This document shows positions 36,622 through 50,930 of a stretch of 64,000 nt of DNA, one piece after another. Position 1 is the first letter of the stretch, and every line of letters begins with the position of its first letter. Made by a program: the position numbers and the translations under genes. The notes under the pieces are model-generated. The model did no database searches and was not told where the DNA came from. It saw only the letters and a list, made by a program, of their open reading frames with translations. This stretch comes from Vigna angularis (taxonomy: Eukaryota; Streptophyta; Magnoliopsida; Fabales; Fabaceae): NCBI RefSeq assembly GCF_016808095.1, contig NC_068976.1, positions 14,169,001-14,233,000 of the forward strand, given 5' to 3'.

Positions 36622-39600
36622 ATGGAGGGATACACTAATAACAATCACTTGAGTGAAAACACTGCTCCAAGTCCAAGTCCACGGCCTAATTTCTTGTACT
36701 CTCCCCCCACTGGTGGAAGCCATAGCCATAGCCATAGCCATCATCAGCATCAGCATCAGCATCATAGCCATCACCACCAGCATCATCAGTTTCCAATCAA
36801 CACCTTCCATCTTCAATCGGGTGGATCAGATCATTGCTTTCAGTCTGATCAAGTGGCACCACACCCTTCTGTGAAAACCGAAGCCAGCACTTCTCAGCTT
36901 CACGCTCCTATTTTTCACTACCCTTTAATGAGAGGTACCCTTCACAGTAACACCACCACCACTATGCATCACCATCCCCATCAACAAGGAGGGAGTCCTA
37001 CAAGCTCCACCACCGAAGTTGAAGCCATAAAAGCTAAAATCATTGCTCACCCTCAGTACTCCAATCTTTTGGAAGCTTATATGGATTGCCAAAAGGTCAC
37101 CTATTCATTAATCAATTATTATTCATTAATTTACCACATTAATTACAGTAATCAGTATGCCCCCATTTCACATAAATAATCATGTGTATATAACTCTTAT
37201 CTTTCACCCTCTATCTCTCTATCTTTCTCCCTATTTTCAGATAGGAGCTCCACCTGAAGTGGTGGCGCGTATGGTTGCGGCAAAGCAAGAGTTTGAGGCA
37301 CGGCAAAGATCCTCAGGTGGTTCCAGGGATACTTCGAAAGACCCTGAACTCGATCAATTCATGGTGTGTAAAGGTTTTTAATTGCTGCTACAGTATCATT
37401 TTTTTTTCTTTATCAGGATTTCTTGATATTGTAAAAAATTATTGATTAATTTTGACTGATGCGAACATAATTATGGTGGGATATGATTGTGATCACTGTA
37501 TACTATTTTTTAATGCCTTGAATGTGTGGTTTTAAGTTATTTTATTCCGTTACTATTTTTGGGGTTTACCCTTATACTTAATTGGAATGGTTGTTGGTGA
37601 TGATTTATAACTATAACTGCAGGAAGCATACTATGACATGCTTGTGAAGTATAGAGAGGAATTAACAAGGCCTATTCAAGAGGCCATGGATTTCATGCGA
37701 AGGATAGAAACTCAGCTAAATATGCTATGCAATGGACCCGTCAGGATCTTCTCTGGTACTTTTTCATTCTCTTTATGGAGCACAAGAAGAGGGAGGATCC
37801 TATTCCCCTAATTCTCTCTCTCTTTTATTTTATTTATTTATTTATTTTATTCTTCTCCATCATCCCTTTCTTCTCCTCACAAACCATAAATGTTAATTAT
37901 TCATAAAATTAATTAATTATCTAATTATGGATTACGCAAACATTCAACTATATATGAGTATTATGTGCTGGGGCTCAAAATTTTGGACCAGGTTCTGCAG
38001 TTCTTGGAAGTCGTAAACTCGAGTGTGTTCTGTAGTGAGCCAGGAAAGTTTGACCAAAAAATTTTACCTACTTACACATCGTAGGAGAAAAGGGTCCCAG
38101 ACAGTGGAGATGATATTTCATCAAGCACAGAACCCTAACCTAATCAGTACCCTATATTATATATAATATTAATGAATGCAAATATTATAATAAAAGAGAA
38201 ATAAGCAACATCTTTTTGTTTGGTTTCTTTTCAGAGATTTGACAAGTTTTATTTTATATTATATATTTTATATATTCTGTTACAGAGTTGTCCATTCTTC
38301 ACGACTCCAGATGAACTTTATAGTTTTGTTTATTAGTGTTAATTTTCTATTTCTTCTTTTCATTTGAGACCCAAATTCACACGTTCGCGTCTTCTCGCTC
38401 CTATTTCCAAGTTTCTGAGTTCTGACAATTTGATTCTTCTAGGGTTTCCTAGTTAATTCATTTTTTATGGTCTGTTATGTCTTCTAAAACCTATTTTGGT
38501 GTATGCATTTCGTGGATTCGTGGGGTTTTTGTAGGATGACATTCTCACACTGTCAACACACACACACTCTCATCATTGTTGTGCTCAGATTTCGGTCTTG
38601 TTACAGAAAATTCCGTTTTAATCTCGTCTTTTATTCTTCTTTTTTCTCCTTTTGTGTTTGAGTCCAATTAATAACTCAGAAAGACAACATTGGATGCTGA
38701 TACATTCCAATCTCCCACATCACAGTACGAATGAAATATACATTTTTCAGATGTTTAAAAATTATATATAACTATATATGTCTGTGCCTCCATATAATGT
38801 ACAATAATAATACGAAACGTCGAAGTTTCTGGAAGTTCCTTGATTGTTACTTAAATACATATAGCTACGGAAAATGTTTTTTTTTTTTGTTTTTGTTGCT
38901 GATAGTACCCTATATATTTATGCTTCTGCATAATATATTTTTTCATATTTTGTGATACGTAAAATATTCGACACTGATAAAGAAAGACACCCTGTGGTGA
39001 TGTTTAGTTCTTATTTTGCTTGAAATTTCATCATCAAATCATTTCTTTCTGATGTGAATCACAAGCTGCATGTTAATTTCATGGTGGTGACCTAACATCT
39101 GATATATGTACAATATGGTGAGGGTTTCTGCAGCCAACCATGTGATTTTTCTTTTAGAAGACAAAAGTTATATATTATTGACAGTGGGAATAAGGGTACC
39201 CAGTCCATGAACAACCTTAGAATGAATCTCAAATGCAGAAAACCAGATGTTTCTTGCTTCTATTTAATTTACCTTTATGATCTCTTTAAATAAACAAAGT
39301 ATGATTTACCATTATGTGTGCCTAAATTAAAATAGCAACTTTAAGGTATTTCTCATATGCACCTGTGTGTTGTATTCAATGAACTGCTTTTATGATTGGA
39401 GGTAATTTATACATAAACACGAAAAAAATTTTCATTTTTCATTAGTCTTTCAGTTCAGGTTACTGTCACCTACCAAATCAAAGAGAAATGATAGGACAAG
39501 GTCATTCATTAAAAAATAGTTTTTAAGTCTGTCTATGCACACTGTATTCTTGTATATCTTCAAACTGAATGCAGAAGTACTCATATTTTTATTATATTTT

Positions 39601-41612
39601 CAAGATAGTAAATATATTTTTCTATTTAAGATTTATTTATTTATTTTTTAAAAAAAGTCAGCAAAGAGAAGGATGTAAAAATACAAGAGGCACCATCAGA
39701 AGTACAAAAAATGAGTACAATAAAACAGTTCATTATACAGTATGTGAGTCTGCATAAGGATTTAAAGAAATGGATTGGATTTACAGTCCAATATTTACTT
39801 GATATAATTTGAATGATTAATAAGAAAATGTTAGAAAACCATGAACTTAGAGTTATATATATGAGACAGGAAAATGAAATGGACAAATCAGCATGATTAT
39901 ATGTAGTATTTATACATATAAAAACAACCAAAATACCACAGAAATGTCAGTTTTTTGACAATTTTTTAGACAGTAAAATGGCTCCCTCTCTCCCTCTGTC
40001 TTCCCACGCAAAAAGAACTAGCCTTCCAAAACTATTAATTTCTGTTTTAGACCCTATTTAACTGGTTGAATTCCTCGTTAAATTTGTTCAAAAGGGTTTT
40101 ATGATTATGATGCGATGAAGCCCTCTGAACTGAATTACTAGTTCCAAGGAAACACTTATTTTCTATGCATTTTCTCATATTTTTTTTTCATCAGCAATAA
40201 TTTATAGCATTATTGAAGCATACATGAATATTCCAAGATTATGAGGACTAAGATTTTTGCTGGTATTAAAATTGTTAAGCAGAAGATAAATGTGAAGGGG
40301 TTGGTTCATCAGATGAGGATCAAGAGAACAGTGGAGGAGAAACAGAACTTCCGGAGATTGATCCTCGAGCAGAAGATCGTGAGCTTAAAAACCACTTACT
40401 GAGGAAGTACAGTGGTTACTTGAGTAGCCTTAAGCAAGAACTTTCCAAGAAGAAAAAGAAAGGGAAACTCCCCAAAGATGCAAGGCAAAAGCTACTTAAC
40501 TGGTGGGAATTACATTACAAATGGCCATATCCTTCGGTATGTTATTACATCTCACTTTCTTTTTCTCAAAAATGCTTAAAAGAACAAAATTATTAGGGTA
40601 AATAGTGCTTAAACATAAGTATTAATATATTTTTAGTATAAAAAGTTCAATTTCCTTAACTTTTTTTTAACTTTCATGAAGTAACTAAACACGTGTGTTT
40701 GATATTTAATAATTGTCACTAATGATTGTTAAAAAAAGTTAACGTTAATCATTATAAACGTTAAACATATTAATGTTATTTTTCTTCTTAAGAAACAAAT
40801 TTGACAATTGATGAAACAAATGCTCACTTGTACTAACTATTAACTATTAATTGATTTCAAACATAATTAAATGTGTTAAAAAAATGTATAGGTTTTCTTT
40901 TTCTTTTTCTATAAAAACAAAATACTGTATTATATTGAACCGAGTATTTACTGAGTATTTACTAAAATATAATAAATTGCTCGTTACTTTTAGGTTTTTC
41001 AAAAAATTATATAAAGTTCTCTTTTAACATCTACAATACAAATTCATTATAAAATACACATTAATGTATAAGAAATGTTGGCATGATATTTTTTTTAAAC
41101 AATTAAAACAGGGTGAAATTTTACCAAATTTAAAAAAATGCTTCATTAATGTACTCAAAATCATTTGCATATTTCAATGTATAAAATAAAGTTAACAAAA
41201 TCTGATAACTTATTACATAGATATTGACAAAGATAATCATAAATCTATATCCTGTAATTACTTCTTTACAGTTTTGAATGAATTTTACAACGAATAATAG
41301 GTAATATATAACATGATTTGTTTGTGTGATGGCATCAGAATATATGTTTTACTGTACATTGATTTTGTACAATGATGTTTTTTTGTTGGAAAAAATGAAT
41401 TACTACAGGAATCAGAGAAGGTGGCATTGGCTGAATCAACTGGTTTGGACCAAAAGCAAATAAATAACTGGTTCATAAACCAAAGAAAGAGGCACTGGAA
41501 ACCATCTGAAGACATGCAATTTATGGTGATGGATGGTCTGCATCCCCAAAGTGCAACTCTCTACATGGATGGTCATTACATGGCAGATGGTCACTACCGT
41601 CTAGGGCCATGA
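36622..41612 (+). CDS. KNAT1: Class I KNOX homeodomain transcription factor, BREVIPEDICELLUS/KNAT1 type (five exons)
   Basis: Proposed exons: 36622-37095, 37241-37363, 37623-37755, 40283-40536, 41409-41612; 1188 nt, 395 residues plus TGA. All introns are GT-AG and the phases join cleanly. Seen in order: Ser/Pro-rich and His/Gln-rich N-terminus (about 1-130), KNOX1 from residue 132 ([13 protein letters not shown]), KNOX2 about 190-240 ([20 protein letters not shown]), acidic linker, ELK about 277-297, and a TALE homeodomain about 298-361 with the PYP loop insertion (325-327) and recognition helix [10 protein letters not shown]. The C-terminus YMDGHY...YRLGP and the N-terminal FLYSP are KNAT1/BP-like rather than STM-like. 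The family works in the nucleus, dimerises with BELL proteins through the MEINOX region, and maintains meristem and internode/pedicel growth. The start is secure: an in-frame TGA lies at 36607-36609. Length matches KNAT1 (about 398). The symbol denotes orthology inferred by eye; a paralogue is possible. Confidence 0.93.
36718..36790 (+). repeat. Coding His/Gln/Ser trinucleotide-rich repeat in KNOX exon 1
   Basis: Successive AGCCAT and CAGCAT units encode alternating Ser-His and Gln-His, then His/Gln (residues about 33-56). It is a coding microsatellite in the variable N-terminal region. KNAT1 has Asn/His-rich tracts at the equivalent position, so length variation here is expected to be tolerated. 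Confidence 0.85.
37756..40282 (+). other. Large third intron of the KNOX gene (2.5 kb)
   Basis: The donor is CTG|GTACTT after ...VRIFS and the acceptor is in AAGCAGAAG before the acidic linker. It is by far the longest of the four introns (145, 259, 2527 and 872 bp). It is AT-rich with no ORF that looks coding and no transposon terminus that I could identify. In class I KNOX genes the third intron is known to hold regulatory sequence (maize kn1 gain-of-function insertions fall there), so it is a plausible regulatory region here. Confidence 0.8.
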
Positions 41613-41660
41613 CATCACATGGCCATGCTATATATTTATATATTATTTTATATTTTAAGT

Positions 41661-41684
41661 ATTATTATTATTATTATTATTATT
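41661..41684 (+). repeat. (ATT)8 microsatellite in the KNOX 3' region
   Basis: Eight perfect ATT units begin 49 bases after the KNOX stop codon, so they probably lie in the 3' UTR. Confidence 0.9.
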
Positions 41685-42030
41685 TAAATGCAAGGTATGA
41701 GTTTCTCATTAACAAAGAGACTGTGACCAAACTGGGTAGCAGTCAGCACTGTAGCTACTAGTTTCAGTGTCAAGCATACCATGAACATTAATGGTTTCTG
41801 CTTGTGATTGTGCAGTGTGAGTACTTTCAGTAGTTTGCCATAGTGATGTTCTACGTTCTATTAAACAGTGAGACATTTGCTTATTATATATTTTCAGTAT
41901 AATTAATATTGGCAGAGATCATTCATGAGATGTGTTACGTTTCCATTTTAATTTCTTTTATTGTTAACCTAATTGACTGTGTGTGGTTTTGTGGTGTGAT
42001 CAGTGCACACAGAAAAGGAAATTTGCTTGG

Positions 42031-42036
42031 AATAAA
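42031..42036 (+). terminator. Candidate polyadenylation signal downstream of KNOX
   Basis: AATAAA about 420 bases after the stop codon, followed by T-rich sequence. No perfect AATAAA was seen nearer the stop. Plant signals are degenerate, so the true cleavage site may be closer. Confidence 0.3.
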
Positions 42037-44632
42037 TTTTCTCAACAAGTATTTATTTGGAAAGAAATATAAAAAGAAGTTTTGGTGTAAATTAAATTAA
42101 TTTGTTCATAAATTAATACAATTTTTTAAAGGTCATAATACGTATCATAAAAAACTTTATACACACATGTAGAAAATTTGTAATAAAGTACTAGCTATAA
42201 AGCTTTTAATTTTAGTGTACCTGACAAAAACATATCATGAAACTTGTGATGGTTTACTTTTAAAGTTGCAATGTTAGGTTGTGGTTCTTGGTAGCTTTCT
42301 TACACTTTTTTTTATCAGCAACAGATAAATTTATATATAATATTTATAAGAGTATAAATTAAAAATAAGACAGATATTAAATATTTTATATATTTGATCT
42401 TTATTTTTATTTTTATTTAATTTATTATTATTATTTATTTATATTTTGAGTTACTTATATTTTTTTATTATAAATAAAGTATTCAATTTGTATGTTCAAT
42501 ACAAAAAGATTAATTTATAAATAGTTTTTCATTATATTCAACATGAATCTAGATTTTTTGGAAAATCAATGTTCTAAGTTAAAATAAAAAAGTTACATAT
42601 TTTTAATTCAATGTATATCAAGGACAATAGGATATTATTTACTTTTAGATTTGAAATATCTTTACCATTTTATCTTTAAAAATTATTCTATATTAAAAAA
42701 ATATATTTAACTTTTTTATTTTGATTTTTAAATAATGTAAAACTATTAGACATATATTATGGTTATTGTCTTAATATATTAAGGTTTTAACCAGTAGAAT
42801 ATAAATTTTAGACGTATTTTTCATCTAAATTGGAAAAGAAGTCGATGGTGTTGTATAAGTCATTATAGAGCTATTTTCCCTTTTATTCTTAGGGAGGGAT
42901 TATGGTAAAAAAAACTTTATTAAGTTTGCATGAGTTTGCTTCGGATAATGCGAAACTCAGCTAATTGAATGATGCAATTATTGTTGACCGTGAAACTTGT
43001 GATGGGTCAATTTTAGGTTGCAATATTCATCTTTTGTGGCGCTTCTTATGTTTTCGTCCTCTTTATTAGGAAATTTTTATTCGTCATAAGCATCGAAAAA
43101 TCATTATACCTTTCGTCATGATAAAATTTTCACTATAGGAAATTTTTGTGATGGTTGTTGAAGTCGTCGCAGTATCTCAAATCAGTATTGAATTTGTGAT
43201 GTCAATTCGATAGGTCTTCAATAAGATTATTGTGACAAATATTACATTATTACTTTTCTCATAAAACAATTAACAAATTCTGGTTTAAATAATTTTCATT
43301 ACTGAAAACTAATCAAAATATAAGGACATGCAATTTCCTTTGTCATTAGTAAAGTGTAATGTGTACGTGGATTGTTGTTGAAAATTACAATTGCTGTTCA
43401 CAAAACACTACAAAAGCAGTTTTTGTTATTTTTTTTAAAATATAAGATTAATATCAATTAAAACTAAAATAGATGTTCAAATAGTTTGAATATTGTAATA
43501 AGAACATGTTTTTCATTTATTATAAGCGGTTTTAAAAAAGATAAATGTTAAAATTTTAGATTAAATTTATAAAAATTAAAATTTTAACTATCTAATAATT
43601 CAATTTTTTTTTTAAATATTTTTTTAAATGCATTTTCTATATATTCTCTTTGTAATCTCTCTAGCTTTCTAAATCTATTCTTGAACATGCCCTATTCCAT
43701 TAAAATTGAAATTAAAGTAATTTTTTTCCTTTCCTATGATCATTTCTTACTTTTTCTTCTGTTCTTGTTACTTTATCTTGGAATATTATAGGGTCTTATG
43801 ACTTTAGTTAAATGCTCTTATTGATAGTTTTTTATCATCACATTTTTTTTCAGTTGGTATTACTTATAATTAGAGTCATTGCTGTTTCGAAAGCAAACAA
43901 CTATTGGGTAATGAAAATTAACTAAAGTACATTTGTTTTCCAATTAGATGTCTGAAATTAACATAATGCTATTTAGAATTGAGTCTAACATTCCCTTGAA
44001 TTGGAGATAGGTGGAGTTAAGGCAAATTTGAATATGTGGGAATTGATGTAGGGGTTTAAAGTTGTCGAATTTGGATTTATATTAATTGTGTTTTGATATT
44101 ATAAATATGTTAACGTGGGTAATTATTTTGGTTGATGTTATTTTTTTTTGTTGGTTTTCTACAATTTTTAATGAATGATCGAATCGTTATAAATTGTTAT
44201 TTGATATGTTTAAAAGGTAAGTGATATTTTTTTTTTAGTGCTATCGCTTAAGCATTATGATGGTTACTTCAGTAGCATTAGTTTTAATTCAAAGAAGAAT
44301 ATGTTTGAAACAAGATAGGAAGTAAAACCTTATGAAAGTTCCAACAAACATTTATGTAATATTATGAAAGGAATTACTCTAAATACTAATAATATATTAT
44401 GAGTCATTATATTTTAAATTAAATTAAGTATTAATTTTTACTAAACTTGTTTAAAGATATATTTATCAATGCATTATAAACGATAAAAAATATGTAGAGA
44501 AAGAAAATACGATGTAATATTTTTTTTAACTCTTTATATATAGAAAATAAAATAACGAGTGAAATAGTTTATCTAACAAATAACAAATATTCTGATAACG
44601 ATAAGAAATCTTGTTATTATAAGCTTTAACTC

Positions 44633-44767
44633 ATGACTCTGATATTATGTTAAGAATTGAATTTTAAGTCTAACTCAACATCATAAAACCAATTTATAAA
44701 ATAATATTTGCATTCACTTATATACTCTAAATATACCTTCTCTTCAGTTGATTTGAAATTTCCAACA
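44633..44767 (-). mobile_element. Diverged solo LTR related to the 21.8-kb TRIM
   Basis: Plus strand reads ATGACTCTGATATTA, a decayed primer site, then TTTTAAGTCTAACTCAACAT, CATAAAACCAATTTATAA, TTGCATTCACTTATATA, CTTCTCTTCAGTTGATT and TTTCCAACA. These blocks align in order with the reverse complement of the TRIM LTR (TGCCTAACTCAACCCC, CACAAAACCGGCTTGT, TTGCACCTCACTTATATA, CTCTAGTCGAT, ACTTCCAACA). An old copy with many transitions, mostly C to T or G to A. Confidence 0.7.
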
Positions 44768-45299
44768 ACTTGTTTCTTACATTTTGTTTTTTGAAGTTTT
44801 TGTCTTTCATTACATCATATTTTCAACATTTATTTTTCAAAGTTTGTCTTTTATTATTTATGGTTTTCTACATTTTCTTTCATTTCCCATTTCTCAAAGA
44901 GCCAAACATGTTGTTTATGATTTTTTTTTCACTTTGTTGTCTTTTATTACTCTAACTCTTTATGTTTATTTTATGTGTATTCATTGACGTAGCCTAATAT
45001 ATATTATAACATAATTTGAATCTTGTTTCTAAATTTTTTTATTAACAATAAAAATATATATTAGTAAACAAATACAATGTTCCATCCAAAATATTTATAT
45101 ATACAAGAAAGTATAAATAATAAGTACAATAATATAATTTATACTTCCCTAATCACTAAAACTTTTCAACACAGAACAAATTCATAATATATCAAAATCA
45201 CGACTTTAAATTATATTATATCTTTGGTTGTTTGTATATGTATTTTCAGTCATTTTTCTATGTGCCTCCACATTCCAAAAATAATTTTGCGATTACATT

Positions 45300-45475
45300 T
45301 TTTTTTAACAAATTTCAAAATTTTTCGAAGGATTTTTTCTTTAATGAATTTCAAAATCCGTTAAAAAATTTTTCAAAGACTTCAACAAATTTCGAAATCT
45401 GAAAAATCTTTTAATGGATTTTGAAATCCGTTGAAGAAAAAAAAGTTTAACAGATTTTGAAATTTGTTTAATGTA
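45300..45475. repeat. Cluster of inverted GGATTTTGAAAT words
   Basis: AATTTCAAAATCCGTTAA (about 45350) is nearly the inverse of TTAATGGATTTTGAAATC (about 45412) and of TTAACAGATTTTGAAATT (about 45447). Could form hairpins. Resembles the repetitive subterminal parts of CACTA-type elements, but no ends were found. Confidence 0.5.
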
Positions 45476-47121
45476 AAAAAATTGAGATGTAAAGTTTTTT
45501 GAATTAAAAAAGATAATTTTAAAATTAAAAAAAATATGGAGGTGTAGGAAAAATGGGTGAAGGTGCATAGAAAAACAACTTATATGTTTTTATAGATTAT
45601 TTTAGCGAATATTAATTTGGCCTATACTTACTTCCAATATTGTCGCTGGTTTCAACTTTTTCCTTTCCCAATTCATTTTTTTTTCTTTCTTATTTTAGTA
45701 TATCCAAGATTGAATCAGTTGAGTTGATTTTACCCATTTTATTTACTCTTCACCATTTCATTTTCAAAGGTATATACTTATAATAAAATAGAGAGAAGAA
45801 AAGAAGAAGGAAAATTCACATTTTAAGATGGATAATTATACTTTGAAAATATTTTTTTTGACATTTTAATATCATCTATGTGTCATTCTGTAATTAGTCC
45901 ATGTTAGTATTTATGATTATTATTATTGATTGTTGAGTAATTTTAGACCAAAAATGACACGTAGATAATGTTAAAATATTGTCAAAAAAAAGTTGTTAAA
46001 ATATTATTATCCTTTTAAGATTAATGAATTTTTTTAGTTCACTTTTATATCCTAAATCACTTCAAAACAATAGGTAAAATCCAACCCGTCACCAAACAAA
46101 ACACCAGCCGCGGTCGCATTACTATATTTTTTTTTTCGCAATTCAATAAATTTAGATTGTAAAATCTAAAATATAACTTTTATATTCCAAATTAATTTTT
46201 TTATATTTAAAAATATAAATCTGAAATGTAACTTTTTATATTGTGAAAAATACAATTTGTAATATAAAAATTATATTCTAGACAAGTATATATTCATATT
46301 TTTTATTTTATATTTTAAAATATATAATTTAAAATTAAAAAAATTATACTCAGACTTATACATTCAAAAATATAAAAATTTATGTCAGTGCAAATTGAAA
46401 TTATGAAAGTACCCAAAGAAATTACTCACACTAGGTTTAGTTGGTTGGTTTGCTCTTTTGTGTATTTTGATGTTGTTGTACTGGGCTTTCCCCAATTTGT
46501 GTGTTTGAAAGTTTCTATCTAGTAAATTTCTATTTACAATCCTTGTTTTTCTATATACATATACTTAGGTTTCTTTTATTTAAAATTATATAACTACCCT
46601 TAAATTTCCGTCTTCTCTTCTGCACTCCCTATATACTAAACACAGTCGGTTTAGTTCGCAATGCTTTAAAATTAAGTTTGTTTCTCGCATTCATTAAAAT
46701 AATTTTCACACCTTCAACATTGTTCTTTCTTTCTTTTTTTAGTAAACTTTGTACATAAATGTTTTTCAAAACACATATTGGTTTTTTCATATTTCGGAGA
46801 GTACTTTTTGTAGTATATTTTGATCTTTATGCTTAAAAAAAAAAAGATTCCACCGACCAGAATGTAAAAGAAAAAAAATACTCTTCAAATATTTTTAAGG
46901 ATGTAACAGTATGTAAATTACTTCCTAGAATAATATTTTGTTTTCCATGGTCTAGAAGACATCTTTTCAAAATGTAAAAAAAGATAATATTTTTCTTCAC
47001 CAATTTCTTCAAAACATTATCATTTGACTATCATTTTACAATTTTTTTTATGTCATCACTGCATTTGAAATTTAGTAGAACAAAACAAATGTAAAAGTTA
47101 AAAAAATTCGATAGTAAAATA

Positions 47122-47415
47122 TGTTGGGTACAAACAAAGTTCCACGTCGGATAAAATAAGATATGAACATAGATTTATATACACATAACATACCTCCGTT
47201 GGTAGAAGGTTTTTTGGAATGGTACCAAAAATAAATCTGTGAGTGTTTAGCCTAAAGCAAACAATATTTTACATAATCCTTTGTTTGAGGGAAAGATGTT
47301 GGGTAAAAAAAAAGTTTTAGCTTGGTCTAAAGCCAAATAGTAGAGATTTATGTGTATGTGTGAAACCTCCCTACAAAATATATATTTATGTGTCCCAATC
47401 AACTTATGAACATTA
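47122..47415 (+). mobile_element. Probable TRIM-like element with two short LTRs
   Basis: TGTTGGGTACAAACAAAGTT (47122) and TGTTGGGTAAAAAAAAAGTT (47309) start two blocks that each carry AGATTTATRTRTAYRT... and end near CCTCC. After the first is TGGTACCAAAA (about 47219), a possible decayed primer site. GAGGGAAAGA (about 47298) precedes the second block and would serve as purine tract. GTTCCACGTCGG in the first block matches the CCCACRTCGG LTR signature. The 3' end is uncertain. Confidence 0.5.
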
Positions 47416-48455
47416 TATAGAGTTAAAATCTATGAGATATGTGGAAAAAATTATAAGAGTAAATTTGTTTTGCTTTAGAAACCAGTATTTTTATCGAAAG
47501 AAATAACCACCAAAAACAGTGTTTATTTATCTTTAATTATTAAAAATAATAATAACTATAATTCGATCTGTAGTTAGTGCCTGGTTACCTTTGGATTAAA
47601 CCTCAATAAATGTGAAAAGAACAGAGATATTCTTCATAATTTTGGTGACTTTTTGCATGCTGAATTTAAAGTGGCTTTGGATTTAATTTATTAATAAAGA
47701 TGCGATGGAAATTGTCCGACACATTTGCACAAGATTACGTGGAAAAGTTACCTAATTCTTGTCATGAAGCATGGAATGCAAATAAAATTATTTGTATCCT
47801 GTGCTGGTTGCTGCATGCGATCCAATAGAAAGAACACGCAACAAATTTTGTTTCATTAATTATCATTATCAGTGCAGATCGAATGATTGGTCTTGTTCCG
47901 CCGACGAATATAGACAATTGGTACACATCATAAACTCGATAATCACAATAACCATCATAAACTTATCATCAACTACAAGACCTAACAAAAAAATATTAGT
48001 ATTTGAAAACTATAAATTATATCAGAATTGTTCCTGATCTAATTCGTTTGTAAGTACACTTTACGATTAATGATACTATGATTCCCCTCAAAGGTGATGA
48101 AATGGTGTTTTATGTTTTGAAACTATTTAAAAAAAATTCAATAAATATATTGTGAAAACTTTACAAAATACTAACTTTAAAAGATTTTGTACGAATTTAA
48201 TATTTAAGCAGATAAATTAGATGCTTTCATCAATATATAATAAAAAAAAAAGTTGGATGAGCTGATCAGAACCACACGTAGTGGCTAATCTGGTATATTT
48301 TAATGTCTACTCTGATCGTATAATATTATTTGGTCACTAACAAGTTCAAATGGTGATTAACTCTTTAACAAAGAACTTTATCTAATGTTTGAAATGATTA
48401 CACAAAATAATTTTCTATTTAAATTTTAAAAATGTTAGAAGAATATAAATTTTAG
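47416..48455. other. AT-rich intergenic DNA, no gene seen
   Basis: The 81-codon frame at 47792-48037 (+) has no recognised family features and no supporting signals. No repeats identified. Confidence 0.5.
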
Positions 48456-49263
48456 CACTACAAAAATACAAGTGTTATTAACTGCTAAAATTTTGTCAAA
48501 AACATAAAAAATCTATTGATAATGAATTTTTCTAATGAATTTTTAATAAATCAAAATTCGTCAACATGTAATTGGTAATATATACTGATGAAATTTTATA
48601 TTCGTTGGTAATTTATTGAAAGAAAAATCTATCAACAATAATTGAAAATAAATATTATCGATAAATACTATTAATAAATATCGTGATTTGGTTTATTTTC
48701 TTCGTTTTATTTTTTTTTTTCTTTTAAGGTTCTTTTTTTATTTGTGTTTTTTCAGGACAACAAAATCAAATCCGTCTTCACTATCTATTTTCGCATTTTC
48801 AGGTGGTTGTGTGAAAGGAGTTACTCCGATGATGTGAATAAGCTTACAATGAAGATGTTGGTTATGTGGTGTGTGAACTAGTTCTAGTGGTAGAGATACA
48901 TATGTGTACTATTCAAATGGTGCTGAAGCACATGAATCTGCATTTGTGTCAGTGGCACGATGGAAGCTCTCCGGCAAGTGCATGGTGTGCGATCTACTCA
49001 CGATCTCTGACTAGTACTAATGTAATAGCTGTCGACGTTTGGTAGAGCTTCAATCTGCATCGCTATTGGTGGTTTGAGGTGTCGCGGGTTGTGGCCATGT
49101 GGAAAAATCCACGAGATGTTATAGGTTTTGTCATGGTTCCATTTTTGGAGATGAAAAAATAAAGATAAAAAAGGACACATTGTTATTTTTAGAAAAAATG
49201 AAGATAAAGAGAAAATGTTGGACACGAGATTCAAGTAAGAAATTTATCACTCTTTTATCAACG

Positions 49264-49265
<2 letters not shown>
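48456..49265. mobile_element. Possible CACTA-type end with GC-richer interior
   Basis: CACTACAAAAATACAAGTG at 48456 resembles the conserved CACTA terminal sequence and is followed by a repetitive subterminal stretch (AATTCGTCAACATG, TATTCGTTGGTAAT, TATCAACAATAATTG). 48770-49140 is unusually GC-rich for the window but has stops in all frames. No matching opposite end (TAGTG) was found. Confidence 0.3.

Positions 49266-49327
<62 letters not shown>
49266..49327. repeat. (AT)n microsatellite
   Basis: About 31 perfect AT units. Confidence 0.95.

Positions 49328-50930
<1,603 letters not shown>

Larger units (their letters stand above)
41613..47121. other. Intergenic DNA downstream of KNOX, no gene seen
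   Basis: AT-rich. Holds a repeated block TGAAACTTGTGATGG ... GTTGCAAT (about 42238 and 42989), an old short LTR (44633-44767), and a patch of AAATCCGTT/GGATTTTGAAAT inverted words (45300-45475). CACTATAGGAAATTTTTGTG at about 43131 and ACACTACAAAAGCAG at about 43404 look like CACTA-type ends but are not paired. No coding frame. Confidence 0.55.

Noticed and set aside
36619..36816. Met/Ala-rich minus-strand frame over KNOX exon 1, and the overlapping plus frame 36653-36874
   Set aside because: Shadows of the CAT/AGC coding repeat in KNOX exon 1.
47792..48037. 81-codon plus frame
   Set aside because: Not recognised, no codon-use or motif support.
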